DNA of 64,000 nucleotides, from positions 29,790,330 to 29,854,329 of the forward strand of contig CM067566.1 of assembly GCA_034336665.1 (NCBI GenBank), read 5' to 3'. This DNA comes from Luscinia megarhynchos. Taxonomy: Eukaryota; Chordata; Aves; Passeriformes; Turdidae. A model generated the notes under the pieces. It made no database searches, had not been told where the DNA came from, and was given only the letters and a program-made list of their open reading frames with translations. This document shows positions 1 through 12,355 of this stretch, one piece after another (position 1 is the first letter of the stretch; every line of letters begins with the position of its first letter). The position numbers and the translations under genes were made by a program.

Positions 1-2643
1 GACTAAATGCTAAGTGCCAAACTCCCTCATTAAGCACTTGGGGAATTTAATTTAAAAGAAAAAAATCCTAAGAGTGAGTATGGATCCAATTCTAGGATTC
101 ACTCAGTGGGACATAACTGACTTGGAATAACAGGAATATTTAATTCATCAATTGGCTCTGGCCATTTAGATGGCAATTAGAAAAGCACCACACTGGAAGC
201 TAGCAAAGGAAATGAGGTATTGATGTCTTAGAAGAGAGATTTTTTCATAACATTTTTAATACAGGACATTGATCTAGAAATATGTGCCCAGAAATATGTT
301 TTCCTTTTCACACAAGCTCAGTAAAATTTTCACTTGTTTAGTATTTTGTTTAAAATATAATTTATGTTTGGCTTATTAAATACGTTTTTTTCATGCGAAG
401 GCATCTTAAAACTCAATGTTTCTAGTTCTGGTATACCCAGACAAACAACAGCAGCCTGGGTGGCTTGACGTGCAGATGTTTATCACAGCAAAAAATCAGT
501 CTGAGAAACAAATATACCATGTTTACATCAGGATATGGCATGTCATATTTAATTCAAGATCTGTCTTCAGTATTTGAAATACAGTTGTTATAGTATTACA
601 GTGTGTTATGAATGACAAGAAAGTCATGAATATTAATATTGTGTCTAACACATTCTTTCACTTTGGCAAATACCTTTAAAGCTGGAAAAACCTTTGTACT
701 TTGATAATGGTACTTGAAAGACTGATCAAGAAATGTAAATGGCATGCATTAGGGACCACCTGCTCTGGGAATTAGTTTTGTCTGGTTTGGTGACTTTATC
801 ATGATCTGCCCTCCATTTTGAGTAAAACCAGTAATATCACAATTTATTGCATCTTTGTATGTCCAAGTAGTGGAATGGAATGAGTTATATTTCTCAAGTG
901 GTGGTCATTTAAAGATAGTTAGCATTAGACCGTCTGGAAGAATTGGTATAGTTAGAAATTAGTTATAGGGATGAGTGAAATGATTTAAGAGTAAGCTTGT
1001 CACCATGTAATTGACATATATCTTTGTAATGATCCTTGCATTTAGCAAATTAAAATTTCCCCTTCTTTATGTGGTGTATAGTTTAAATGAATACCACATC
1101 ATAACTTGCAAATTTCATGTTGTGGTAAATGAATTATATAATCTGTGAGAGTACTTCTATTCAATGTTAAAAAATATATTAATTGATCTGCATTCTGCTG
1201 TTATTGGTGATAATGATCACAATGGAAAATTATGCAAGGAGCATAGTGAAGAGAATGGCCCTTAGAGAACATGTAAGCCTTTTTATGATAAAGGTAGCCA
1301 GAGCTATTTCTATAATAACAAATAAGTGAAAGAAACCCACAGATAATGTAAGTGTTGATTCACTTCATTGAAGAAGTATTTGGCTGCAAGTCGAGAGCTT
1401 TTCAACACACCTGTGTCCATACTTTGTGAGCACTCAGACGATGAAACCAACCACATTTCCAGCAGAGAAGGCAGAAGATGGCTTTTAGGTTATCAGACTT
1501 AAGGTCAAATGCTTCAACAGCATGAGTGGCTGGTATGTATTTTAAGAGGTTGTTAGGAGGTGGTTTGCTTTTCACGAAGTGAGAAAATGAGGAAGGGCTG
1601 AATACAAATTACACTTCTTTCATCTGCTGTGAATTGTTTTACAGAGACAAATGACAGATTTTACTTTCCCTGAGAGTTCTTGTGTTCACTAGGAACCTGA
1701 ACCTGTAACTCTTGAACATCTAAAGTGTTTTCTTTATAGTTTTTTTTGTTTTTCCCAGCCAAATTCAACACTATTTATTTAGGATTTTAAATTACATATT
1801 ACTATTTTCAGAAAACCACCTTATTTCCTTCTGAAATTTTTCTGCATGTCAAAGTTTGTTCTGGAGTTTCAAAAAGGTGGCCCCTTCTCCTTTAATAAGT
1901 GTATTTTGATATGTGTAAAAAATACTCAACATAACTAAAATGTTCTGTTCAATTCCCCAGGAGCATTATTCTGCTTCTGCTTTGGGATAGTATAAATATA
2001 GTGTGCAGTGAACTGACTGAAGGTACTGTAATAATTTAAAATGATCCTGTATAAAATATATGCATTTTCTGTCCTCAGTCAAATAAGGGGAATGGTATTT
2101 CCTATTACTGTATTGAATTTCTTCAAAGGGTCATGCTTGTGTTTAAACCTTGCCATAAAACTATAGAATCCACACCTTCTTAGTTACATATAAAAACACT
2201 TCAGATATAACAAGTCCTAACTGAATATGTACATGGCTTTAAAAACAAAAACCCATGAGTGTAATTTTTATTAGATACCAGATGCTTTTATTTGCTTTGC
2301 AGACCAAAGTTTTCTTTTGTACTTGTAATTGTATCATCTTTAAAAGGATCATTTTTATTTTAGGAAAAAAACACCATCCCCGAAATTTGCAGTGGTTTTT
2401 CTCAGAAATCTTTGGGTTTCTTATTATATTATTCCTTTAAAATACTTACCCATTGTTTCCCATAAGGAAAAGATCTATCCAGTGTAAATCTTTATTTTAC
2501 TCTCATTTGATGGAAATTGTTTTATTTTATAAATAAAGGCCTATTTAAATAATTTTAATGTCTCACACAAGCCTCACTGATCAGTGGATGAAGTTAATCA
2601 TCCTGCTTTTTTGTTCCTTCTGGTTGTTTTTCTGCTGTCTCAG
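1..2643. other. AT-rich non-coding sequence
   Basis: No gene, RNA gene or recognised repeat is seen. Reading frames are closed by frequent stops, and the one open frame above 60 codons (2255-2440) has low-complexity hydrophobic content typical of chance translation of T-rich DNA. The last 30 bases are a pyrimidine-rich run leading to the acceptor-like CAG at 2641-2643. Confidence 0.6.
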
Positions 2644-2748
2644 TTCGCCAGGCTAGTTCATGAAGCAGCTGCAAAAATTCATCTCAGAGCTAGAAACAGT
2701 GTAATAGAAGAAAAAGACCCACAGAAGGAAAAGCAGGATCTGCCTTAG
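2644..2748 (+). other. candidate terminal coding exon (unidentified)
   Basis: I do not recognise this protein. A long pyrimidine-rich run (about 2611-2640) ends in CAG at 2641-2643, a good splice acceptor. In phase 0 it is followed by 34 sense codons and a TAG at 2746-2748. The predicted peptide starts FARLVHEAAAKIHL and ends in a charged tail (EEKDPQKEKQDLP), rich in Ala, Glu, Lys and Arg, unlike the Phe/Leu/Ile/Ser-rich chance ORFs elsewhere in the window. If real, it would be the last coding exon of a plus-strand gene whose other exons lie outside the window, with a 3' UTR continuing to the first AATAAA near 3.51 kb. An open run of this length after an acceptor-like site is not rare by chance, so it remains a candidate only. 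Confidence 0.25.
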
Positions 2749-5700
2749 ACAATCCTCAGCTTTATCTTTTATGTCAGCTCTGGCTGGGATTCACAGAATA
2801 ACTCAGACCAGTCAAAAAATAAGGCTGATGGACTCCTGTGTTGCTTGTGCTGATACTGGAATGGCACACCATAATTAAGAGTTATTTCAGGGAGCTGATC
2901 AGGCTGAAAACCCTCCCTACCAGAAGCTTGCTGCACAAACATGCAGGTGAGAGAGAGGCCAACAGCTTCCTAAATAGCAGGTCTTTCTAAAATCCCACAA
3001 ATAGCAAGGAGACGAACCTGAAAACAACTAACTTGCTTTAAAGAATAGATAGCCTAGAATTTTAATAAGTTGCCACACACATTTTGTGTTTGGGTATGAT
3101 TATGGGAAGGAAGCCCATGGCTCTATACATCAATATCAAAACTTTCATTGACCTTAAGCAAGACATTTTCATTTCAAATTATTTATTCTTCCATCAAGGT
3201 GTCTAACAGGGGAGTTTAGCAAGGAACACTTGCAGGACTATAAACTTGTTTCTAAGCTCAGCAATATGATAAAAAAATTCATCTTAATGATGTGAAAAAA
3301 TTCTTCTGGTTCCTACAAATTTTCCAGAATCAACTGAAAATTTACTCCTTTTCTGACACAACCACCTGCAATTTTTTTTCAAATGTTATCATAGGGAGTT
3401 AAAATTTTCTGAGAATTTTGTTAATATTACAGACTTCTTCTTGCCAAGAATATGTAATTTTATAATATATTTATGTATTTATTATATGGAGAAATGCCAA
3501 AGCTAGAAGAGATTAAAATAAAATAATAATCTAATGCTGATTGGCATGCCTGTCAACAGACTGATAGGGTGTTTAATTATGAGTACCTGTGAATGGGATT
3601 TAAGACATAGTAGAAGCCAGTTCCCCTTAAATCATGTTGTTCTTGATGCTCACAGAGGTCAGGCACCCAGATGGGTGCAGGTGATTTTAACTGAGGAAGT
3701 TTCAGCATTAAGAGCTGGGTGCAGCAGTGAAATACAAAGTGTTATAAATTATACAGGCAGTAAATGTGTTTGTATAAAATCCTCTTTAACAGGAAAAAAT
3801 CATTGGCAACAGAAAACTGTATATATTTTTGAAAAACCTTTTCTTACCTTATACCTTCCTGCTGTTTATACCCTTCCAAAGGATCACAATTCTGTCTCTT
3901 CAGAGAATAATTTCCACCTAGGTATCCTTGTTCCTACCTTAAAACCTCTTGTTGTAAAAGCATTTCTTGCTTAGTGGGTTACTTAAATATCCTTCATTGA
4001 CTAATTGCCAGAAGGGGCAAATATCACAGCAGCAAAACTCCATGGCTCTGTTAACCTTCAATGAAGATGGTTTATTGATGGAGGAATTGTTTACATGTGG
4101 GAAGTCAGGAATCCAATGGCTTGTTCATTAGTATTTTTCCACACTTTTGTCTGAAAAGTCAGGAAAGAAGAGTCTAAAGTGAATCTATAGGTAAATGCAA
4201 TCAGTTTGCAATTGTCTTACTGGCTGACTTTTGATAAAACAGTATTTGCTTTATTTATGTCCAAAACTGTGATGTGTTTTTTCCTCTAATTTGATTAATT
4301 GGCAGAGACTTGCAGAAGAAGGAAATCATTTACATATTGCAAACAGTGCTGCAAAATCTTAACTAGGACTGTGATAGATGAATACCCTTTAAAAAATCAT
4401 AGAAATGTAATTTGAAACCTAAAATACATCAGAAGTTGTATCTACTTTAGGGGTTTCCCTCACTTACCTCTGCTTTGATTCATGTCTTGGAGAATTTGAG
4501 TTTCATTGTTTTTTTTGATGAAAGTAGACTAGGAGGTTTGCTCCAGGACATCACATGTGAGTATTCAGTCAATCAGATTAATTCTACTACAAAGTAAAAC
4601 TTCCTCAAAATACATATATGGATGATAGGTCCCCAACAACAACCTGTTCTGTTCTATAAAGGCATTCAGACTATGCTGCTTACAAAGGCAGAATAGATCC
4701 TGTGCAGTAACAATATATTATACAATACTGAGATATCACTTGCTCATGATTTATGCCTACAAAAAAGTGCATTGATTCATTGTCCAGCTGGGCTACCTTT
4801 ACTGCAATTGCAATTTTAAATGGTAGATTTGCATTATATGTTGCTGTTTGGGTAAATGGGCCTAGAAATCCTTACTGTACTGAGTTCATTATGGTTGAAG
4901 ATAGGCTGAAAGGTAATTCAAATAAACTTTGGAACAAATCAGATTGCACCAGTCTCTTTCCTTTTTGATTTTTTTTTCAAATCTTATGAACAAAGGTCTG
5001 AATTTATTCAAGTGTGCAAAGTGGGAATTTGCAAGACACAAGAGTAGTCAGTCCTAGAAAAAGTTCTGATGATGTAACACAATGAAATTTTATTTTGGAA
5101 ACCAGTTGGGGAGACTTTCATTCACTCTGGAAGTTTATCAGTCTGAGAAAAATAGTTTCTCATACAGGAAACAGAATGACATATCATAGAAGATGTTTAA
5201 TGTGAATCCTTTCTTTACCTGGACTTACACATACTTGAGAGGTTGTCTCTACTTGCTTGGCAACTTTTTCCCTTCAGTAGATGGACATGAGGCACAATAA
5301 TGCTAACGCATACAGTTGTTCAGAAATGTTTAAAGGGATACTAGAACTGTGTCTCTTGGAAATTGTGCTTCCTTGTTTCCATAAACTGAATATATGTATG
5401 ACTCCAAGGGGAAATGAAGTACCTGAAGGAAAAGGATACACAGAAAATAGACTCTGCCTCAGACAGATTTATTGAACGGGATTGCATTCACAAGCGGAAC
5501 AAATAGGTTAATTTATTTTTATCCCTAAGTCAGCTAACTGCATGTGAAGTAGGTAATCTAAGTTGAAAGAGACAAAAATAGTGTTAATTAGATTTTTAAA
5601 GGCTATCTCACCCCAGTTGAACTTCTAAACAGAGTTTGTTAAACTTTGAATGAGCAATATATGTGCTTTGAGGTTTACAATTAGACTGCCAAATACATAA

Positions 5701-8700
5701 CTAGTGAGATGAAATGTACTCTATTAATGATCGTATCAGTTGGTAATTCATAATTATGTACAGTTCTATTTTTTCCTGATATTTGTAGCCATAAAATTAA
5801 CTCAGAGGTTGAGGGATTCAAATAACTGGGAACTGACATGGTAAAGTGAGTCTATGAAATGAGTTCAAACATTTCTTGATTAATTTTGTTGGTAATAATT
5901 AACTATGAGATTTTGAGAGATACAGTATCAACATTTTTTTGAAGAACAAGTTGATTAGTATATCCTGATATTTTGTCTCTGAAGTGCTTTTTTACTTTAC
6001 ACATGATGCAAAAGGGAATGGAACGCTTTTTTAATAACTAATTGTAGAATTAAGCAGTCAGCTTCACCTTTATATCTCTTCTAAGAAGATGAAGTTTTCT
6101 TCTTAGAATCATGGTCTTCTTACAGCTTGACACTACAATTATTTGCTGGTCTCTGAGGCTTCGAGGTTGTGATGTTACATCAGAAGCAGAGCTGTTTTTA
6201 TGATGTTGCTTGTAGGGGTTTTGCATGTGACTGCAAGGCACACACATAAAGAATATCTGAGTGCAGTGGGAAAAGAGAAAGAATGCATGTGAGAGAGTGG
6301 GTAAGAAAGCTTCACTTTCCTAAGTGAGTAAAGTGAGGAGAATTGTATCTGTCCTTTAGTTTTGTACTGAATAGATTCAAGGTCCATGATGTCAGTTTTG
6401 GACCTACTTATTTTCCATCCTTTCTTCTTTTTTTTACTTCTCTCTATCTTGCTACATGCAGATCCCCTATATACACAAACCATTTAAACTGATTTTTATA
6501 GAATCTACTTAGATTTATATGTTTTGCCAAAAATAGGATTTTAAATTAAAAGCTTTGTTTGGGGCATCAGGGCAAAGAAAAAAAGTTTGTTAATCCTGGC
6601 CTGAGTAGGGGAGGGGTGGATGGCTTCTTCTGGCAGCAGTCAGAAGAAATGAACTACGCACAGATTGGAAATAAAAAAATGCAAAATTATTTAATTTCAA
6701 TTGTACTATCCTGCTCCTAAAGTAAAAATTATATGTACATTCATAAATCTGCCCTTTTGTTGTTGTTGTTGGATTGTTGCATGGTATAGGGATGTATTTG
6801 GATTTTTTTCCTCTACCTTGTCTATTTCTCTCTTCTGGAGGAGCTGATATTCATTATCTTGTTTTTCACTGAAATTGGGAAACAAACTTCACAAGGCTGC
6901 TGTTTTCTGAGACAAAAGCTTTTTTCTGTCCCCCAGTGCTGCCCAAAGAATACGTCTGAAGCACCTAGCCTTTGCCTTGGACTTGGTTTTAGAGTGTTCT
7001 GCTAGAAAGGTATTGCAGGGACAAAGGTCTCACTCACTCATTGCATTATAAAGATGCTACCTACTCAGCTACCCTTAAAAGCTCAGGGGTGTACAATTTG
7101 TCTCAGTTTTGCATCACTTGGTTGAAGAGTTCATTGAAAAATATTACGTAGGCATGAAGGCAATATTTTCTGGTTATGGAGTGTTCTTGGAAGAGGCTGT
7201 GTTTGGGGATGGTTGAATTAATGGACTTTTTCCTAATGCTGGAGTCTGTATGCATCTTTCTTGCATGTAAAGTAGTAAAACTGAGCTTGAGGTTTTCATG
7301 TATTTATTACTATTTCCGTAGATAATGTAGAAACAATAATTTTTAGCAATAAAGATATTGAAAAAAACTATTACAAAAACTGTAACATTCAAGCTGTCAA
7401 GATGGAAATTTATTGACATTAGACTCCATTACAAAAATAAAATATCTCTATGTTTGAATTTACAATGGCTAATGGATGCTGCAAACTGCATAAGTGTGAT
7501 TGTTGTATTTCCCATGAACTCCATTAACTGTTTCCATGAAGATAATTGAAATAGTTTTCTTCTAATGAAAAGGTGAAAAAAATGATTCCACAAATGTCTA
7601 GAAAGATCTCAGTTTTCAGAAAGATGTCATGTTACAGTGACTGGATATTTTTAGTTGAGAATTTTGAATGCCTTAATAAAATGCTTTTAGTGGCAACATT
7701 TGCATTTTCATTTGCATTAATTTGCTTCATTTTTATCTTTCTTTTGGCTTTAGAAACAGAGTATATTGCATTTCTTTCAAATATAGCTATCAAGAGATTT
7801 AATTGAGTAGTAGAAGTTTTGTACTCAAGCAATTCATAAACTAGAGACTCCATTTTAAATGGTTGTGAAGAATATAATTAGTCATGTCAATAAGTGATAT
7901 CAAGACTCTGAAAGATACAGTGAGAATATCACAGAAGTAAACAGAAGATTTTACTCCCCTTACTTGCCAGTTGAGCACCTTCATGAGTATTGACTAATTT
8001 AAACTAGAGTGTCTCTTTTACCCCTGAAAAAAGCAAAGTAAAACAAGCAATCATAAGATGAATTTAGCTGGTTATCCTTTTGACAGGTGATTTGCTGAAA
8101 AAGTCATGGACTTTGTGTACCTGAAGTGCATTTTTCTATCTGTCAAATGCTTGCTGTCATGTGATGCTTACTTATCTGTGAATAAAAAATTTGTTACAGC
8201 AAATGTATTTCAGAATATGGATCTTTAAACTACAGTGCACATTGCTCAGGATGTGTCAGAGCTGAAACCATTCCAATCATAAAGCCCCATGGTACTTCTT
8301 ATCTGTATTTGCTGAACATATTTAAGGAGGCTGCTAAAAAACAGCTTTGGTGAGATGGATTGTGTATTTTTTTCAGAACATAAAAATAAACAAGGGTGCA
8401 GCAGACATATACTGCACAGAAATCTAACTCCTTTTTCTGCCTTTTCTCATTACTGTCAGAACCTGAGACTTGAAAGTCATTCCACTTTACAATTACTGAC
8501 AATTTCTCAAAGAAATCAAAACTCAGAAGCATTTATTTTCTACCTCCTCTCTATTTACAAACAGATTGAATTTTAAAAAGCAATATAGAAGTAATTTTTT
8601 TAAGAGAGCTGTTTAAAATTACTTTTAGAAAATTATTTTGCTACAACAATGGAATGAGAATTATATAAACATTGCCTACAGGAAGGACCAGCAACAGAGA

Positions 8701-9189
8701 ATGTAAAACACTCCTTTGAGATGGGCCATCATTGGAAAGGTAGTATAGGGAAATGTTTAAGAAATTTCAACTATGAACAATTTTTTGAAAATCAGAAAAT
8801 CCTTAAATAACAGCAGCTTTGTTCAGCACACCTTGTGATTTATGTGTTTTTTGAATAAACAAATTTCTCTGGACAAAATAGCTCTCAAATACTAAAGTTG
8901 ACATGGATATAGCTGAAGGGGATATAAGGCAACCTGTGCTCCTGTTAAGACCCTTATCCCTAAACCATCCTTTTATTATAATAAACAAATTAAACTAACT
9001 GTCCAAATCAAAAAGGCTGTATTTGCCAGTAATTTAACTAATATTACATGGAACATCTAATTGTTTGGAGATAGACCAGAAGGTTACTTTTGGAAAAAGG
9101 GAAAAAATCTGACTTTGTTTGAAATATTCCGTCTATTAAAAAAAGTAAGACTAATCTAAAAAGGCATAATGGAAAAAGTGGGTGCTGCA
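2749..9189. other. AT-rich non-coding sequence
   Basis: No gene or recognised mobile element is seen. The 146-codon frame at 3534-3974 and the other 60-100-codon frames lack motifs, a coding-like composition or splice context. A five-unit TTG microsatellite lies at 6757-6771. Confidence 0.55.
6757..6771 (+). repeat. (TTG)5 microsatellite
   Basis: Five perfect TTG units are visible directly, followed by GGATTG. A simple repeat with no further context. Confidence 0.9.
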
Positions 9190-9735
9190 ATTAAGTTTAT
9201 TCAGGTGGAAATGGCATTTCCTGCAGTTCAAAACCAGAAGTAATGACTCCTCTGCTCAGATTACCAAGGACAAATAAAAGAGGGTTTTTTTGCTTAGCCA
9301 TCACAGCAATGGAGGTAGTGCAGAGTGGAGTAACACAGTGCATATCCAGTGAGGGCTTAATGCAAAAACAATTGTACAATACTACTCTTCCAAGGAGCAC
9401 TGAAGACACTTCTTCAGTACTGCCCCAAGCCCTCTGTGACATTGTCCCTCTATCATCTGATCCATGCCCAGTCCTTGGACTTCCACGGCCCTGCCTCTTT
9501 ATTGGAGCCACCTTCTGGAGCCTGGATCTGCTGTGGATGCTGCGTGGGTGTTTGCTGGAACCAGCTGCCTCAGAAACCAGTACCAGTCAGTGGAGGGAGT
9601 CAGTCCCGGCCCCGAGTGCAGGGTGAGAATGGGGCTAAGCTGTAGGGCAGCACAGCAAGGTGGCAAAGAAGTAGCACGTCTCACCTTTTTTGGCTGCTCA
9701 CATCCCCAGCTGTTTCTGTAACTGTGCTAGGGAAG
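9190..9735. other. GC-raised island, possibly old repeat or pseudogene
   Basis: This stretch is visibly richer in G and C than its surroundings and keeps several overlapping open frames on both strands (plus 9243-9626, 127 codons; minus 9197-9511, 104 codons). It contains AATAAA-like hexamers on the plus strand (in GACAAATAAAAG near 9270) and on the minus strand near 9500. Overlapping open frames on both strands are expected where stop codons are scarce, so they do not show coding. An inserted element, such as an ERV fragment or retrocopy, is a reasonable explanation, but I do not recognise the family and found no terminal repeats or target-site duplication. Confidence 0.3.
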
Positions 9736-11007
9736 AATGCTGTATCAGCTGCCACTGTCCAGTATTCTCACTCTGCACATGAAGAAAATGCTTTGCAGGA
9801 AGGCTCCTATGCTCTACTGACAGGTGCCTACCAATAGCCCTTAAGAGTGCAGGGGGTGAAATTCTGGCATATTTGCTGTCCTACTGTCTTACACATTAGG
9901 ACATTAGGATGAAGGGGAATTTTATTTGCATGCATGAGAAAAATTCACCTTCTTAGGCACGACAATAACTTCTGAACATTACAGAAAAGCAAAGAAAGGA
10001 AAGCCCCTATCTTATTTAGTTTCATTCTCCAGTTCCATATTTACACATGAAAAACACACTGCTGATTTATCTTTAAGCTGGGGACTCAAATTAACAAGAC
10101 ACTGGCTGTTTCAGATTGAATGCTGAGTTGAAACAGAAATAAATGTTGTGTTATAGCCAATTTCAGGCACAGTGGGGTTGCTGCAGGGTGTTGGGATGAG
10201 ACTTTTTCTTATGAGTTTCCTAGCTGGAAACTGAGACTCAGTGTGGAGTTGTCTTTCTGTGAGCAATCTTTCAATGAGTCTTCTGGGCATGAGCTTATCA
10301 AAACTCTGGCAACACCCACAATGTCCACTTGCTGACATTTCTATTTCTTTTTTCTCTGGTTTTTTTTTTTCCATGGTCAACTTTTCTCCTTCCATCACTC
10401 TTAGATCTGTTGCCAGATTAAAATTTAGCATACTTCCAGCTGTTAGCCTGAGATTTTCCATGTACTATTTAAAATATGGATTAGGTATTTTGCATGTCAT
10501 TTGTTTCAAATATTTTAATATTTTCTTTAATAATTTACCAGACAAACTCTAAATTATATTAACCCATATGAGCAAGGCCCATAAGGAAAGAAAAAACAGG
10601 TAGTTAACAAACTCAGAATCACATATGTTACAACATGAACATTGAACAAAAAAGTCTTTCAGCCACATCGTATTCAAAGACCCTCACTCTAGTGAAATTC
10701 ATATGTTTAAACCAATCCTTTTTCAAATATATGTAGTCCAAATAGACATCTCTAAATGCCAATTTCCAATTCTAAAGTCTCTAAAACTAGAGTCTCTTTC
10801 TTTCCTTCGTGGCATACATAGAAACCAAGTCCTAGCATTTCTTCAAACAAGATTCTCATGGTGAAACGTATTAATGTGACATCAGGTTTTTGCTGCTTGC
10901 TCTTCCTTCTTGTACTGTTGAATCTTGGAACCAGGGGGAAAAAAGATGAAAAAAAGAGAAAGGAGATAGCATAATTGTGGTTTTATTTATTTATCTGTGT
11001 TAGATTC
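9736..11007. other. AT-rich non-coding sequence
   Basis: No recognised gene. The minus-strand 116-codon frame at 10111-10461 has a Lys/Glu-rich section but no motif, and is interrupted by a poly(T)/poly(A) tract near 10360. At 10982-10991 two overlapping TTTATT hexamers form minus-strand AATAAA poly(A) signals just downstream of the candidate frame ending at 11008. Confidence 0.45.
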
Positions 11008-11343
11008 CTATTTCATAGTGATTCTTAAATGATTCTCATATGGATATATCCTTCTGTTTCCCTTACATGAATAGGTGATGAGTTCCTCACCCAGCCTAGA
11101 GAGTTTGACTACCTGACCCCCATTTTCAGTGTGACATAAGCAAAAAGCATTATTCTGATTTCTTGTGATTCTATTGAAGATATTGTCCTGATTCACTCCT
11201 TCAGCTATGCATGCCTTCAGAGCCTTCTGTGATGCCAGGGAATGGCAGACCTGATTTTCATCAATGGCAAGGAAGCAGTTGTGCAGATGATTAATGATTC
11301 CCTGCTGCAGGAATACCGTCCACTGGTGGATGCACTCCGCTAA
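11008..11343 (-). other. coding-like open frame, 111 codons, unidentified
   Basis: On the minus strand, codons are open from 11343 (after an in-frame TAG at 11344-11346) to a TAG at 11008-11010, with no ATG in the first half. I do not recognise the protein. The first half uses many C- or G-ending codons (CAC CAG TGG, CTG CAG CAG, CTG CAC AAC TGC TTC), unlike this AT-rich window. The product has about seven cysteines (for example CIHQW, HNCF, QVCH, KACI, FCLCH, YSCKG) and a mixed, protein-like composition. Overlapping AATAAA signals lie 17-27 bases past the stop (10982-10991), as in a last exon with a very short 3' UTR. No A-tail follows, which argues against a fresh processed pseudogene. Acceptor-like sites inside it (such as TTCCTGCAG before CAGGG) would permit a shorter exon. 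The plus strand also has a coding-like 33-codon frame in the same codon register (11242-11343), so the true strand is uncertain. It could be a terminal exon, a decayed pseudogene, or chance. Confidence 0.3.
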
Positions 11344-12281
11344 CTAACTTCAGATTTCTCTGGCAGCATGATCTATAGCAAGTTAGCATTTGTATTCAGC
11401 ATGCAACTCTCACTTTATATTCAGTCTAAAAGTAAAAGGTGGCTTGTTCATAGCCTTAGCCTTTAGTTCTGTGTTCAGAGAAATTAGAAGAATTTCCAGG
11501 GTAAAACAGAGAATCTCTGTCCTTCTCTTAACCTAGCTTTTACTCTGCACTAGACCATTTCATTTTTTACCAATTTGAATGTAATTGTTCATTTTTGTTG
11601 CCTAAGTTCTTTGCTATTTCTGCTTCCACTCTTCTTCTATTTACACTGCCAAAAATATATGCAAACATCGTTTGAGACCTTGACTCAAGAGTTCTAGCTA
11701 GTTCTTATACTACATCCACTGCATTTCTGCTGCATTTTAATCAAGGAAGGTAAGATTTTTCCCTTCAGTCAGGAATCTGAAAATATTACAAAGACAATAA
11801 AGAATAAAAACTACTTTGTCCAAAACTCCAACAATACTGGTTTTAAAGCTGTCAGATCTGAACTGCTCAACTAGTAGTTCCTCACTGGCACATTTCCTCC
11901 CTCTCCTTTTTTCTTAGTTTAGGAAATTTTTGAGTAATCATTGCATTCAAAATTTAGATAATAACTTTACCTGTTAAAAGATACTGAAATAAAACTTGCA
12001 CACTTTCTGCAAAGGAAATTTTATGGTTGGAACATAAACATAGAGAGTTTCCTTCTGTAATGTGGTTAGAACCATGAATATGTCTGCTTGTCTGCCTCCT
12101 TTGGCAATTTTTGTCCTAAAAATGTATAGTTTAATAGTTCCAAGTGATTCTAACAATTAAAATAGCCATAATTGATGCATTTTTAAGGGACATGTAAGTT
12201 TCAACAAAGTTACTGAGAGCATTTTTCTTAGCTCTGGGGTGGAAAGGACAGTTCACATCATCACGAAAAGTGAATGTGAGT
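11344..12281. other. AT-rich non-coding sequence
   Basis: Nothing recognised. Open frames are short and no repeat terminus or microsatellite stands out. Confidence 0.5.
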
Positions 12282-12344
12282 AGAGTATGAGAACAGGGTT
12301 GAGAGTATGAGAGTATAAAAGAACAGAGTATAACAGAACAGTTG
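12282..12344 (+). repeat. degenerate short tandem repeat
   Basis: The words AGAGTATGAGA, GAGAGTATGA, GAGTATAAAAGAACAG and AGTATAACAGAACAG recur imperfectly over about 60 bases immediately before an LTR. They look like a small expanded satellite of roughly 10-16 bp units. Confidence 0.6.
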
Positions 12345-12355
12345 TGGTATTCACC

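Noticed and set aside
2795..2830. CR1-like words (GATTCACAGAATAA) on the minus strand
   Set aside because: Only a few bases resemble the CR1 end and the conserved neighbouring sequence does not follow.
3534..3974. 146-codon plus-strand open frame
   Set aside because: No domain, signal peptide or coding-like codon use. The length is near what chance gives in 64 kb of six-frame translation.
10111..10461. 116-codon minus-strand frame with Lys/Glu-rich section
   Set aside because: The charged run is the translation of a T-rich tract on the plus strand. No motif and no splice or poly(A) context.
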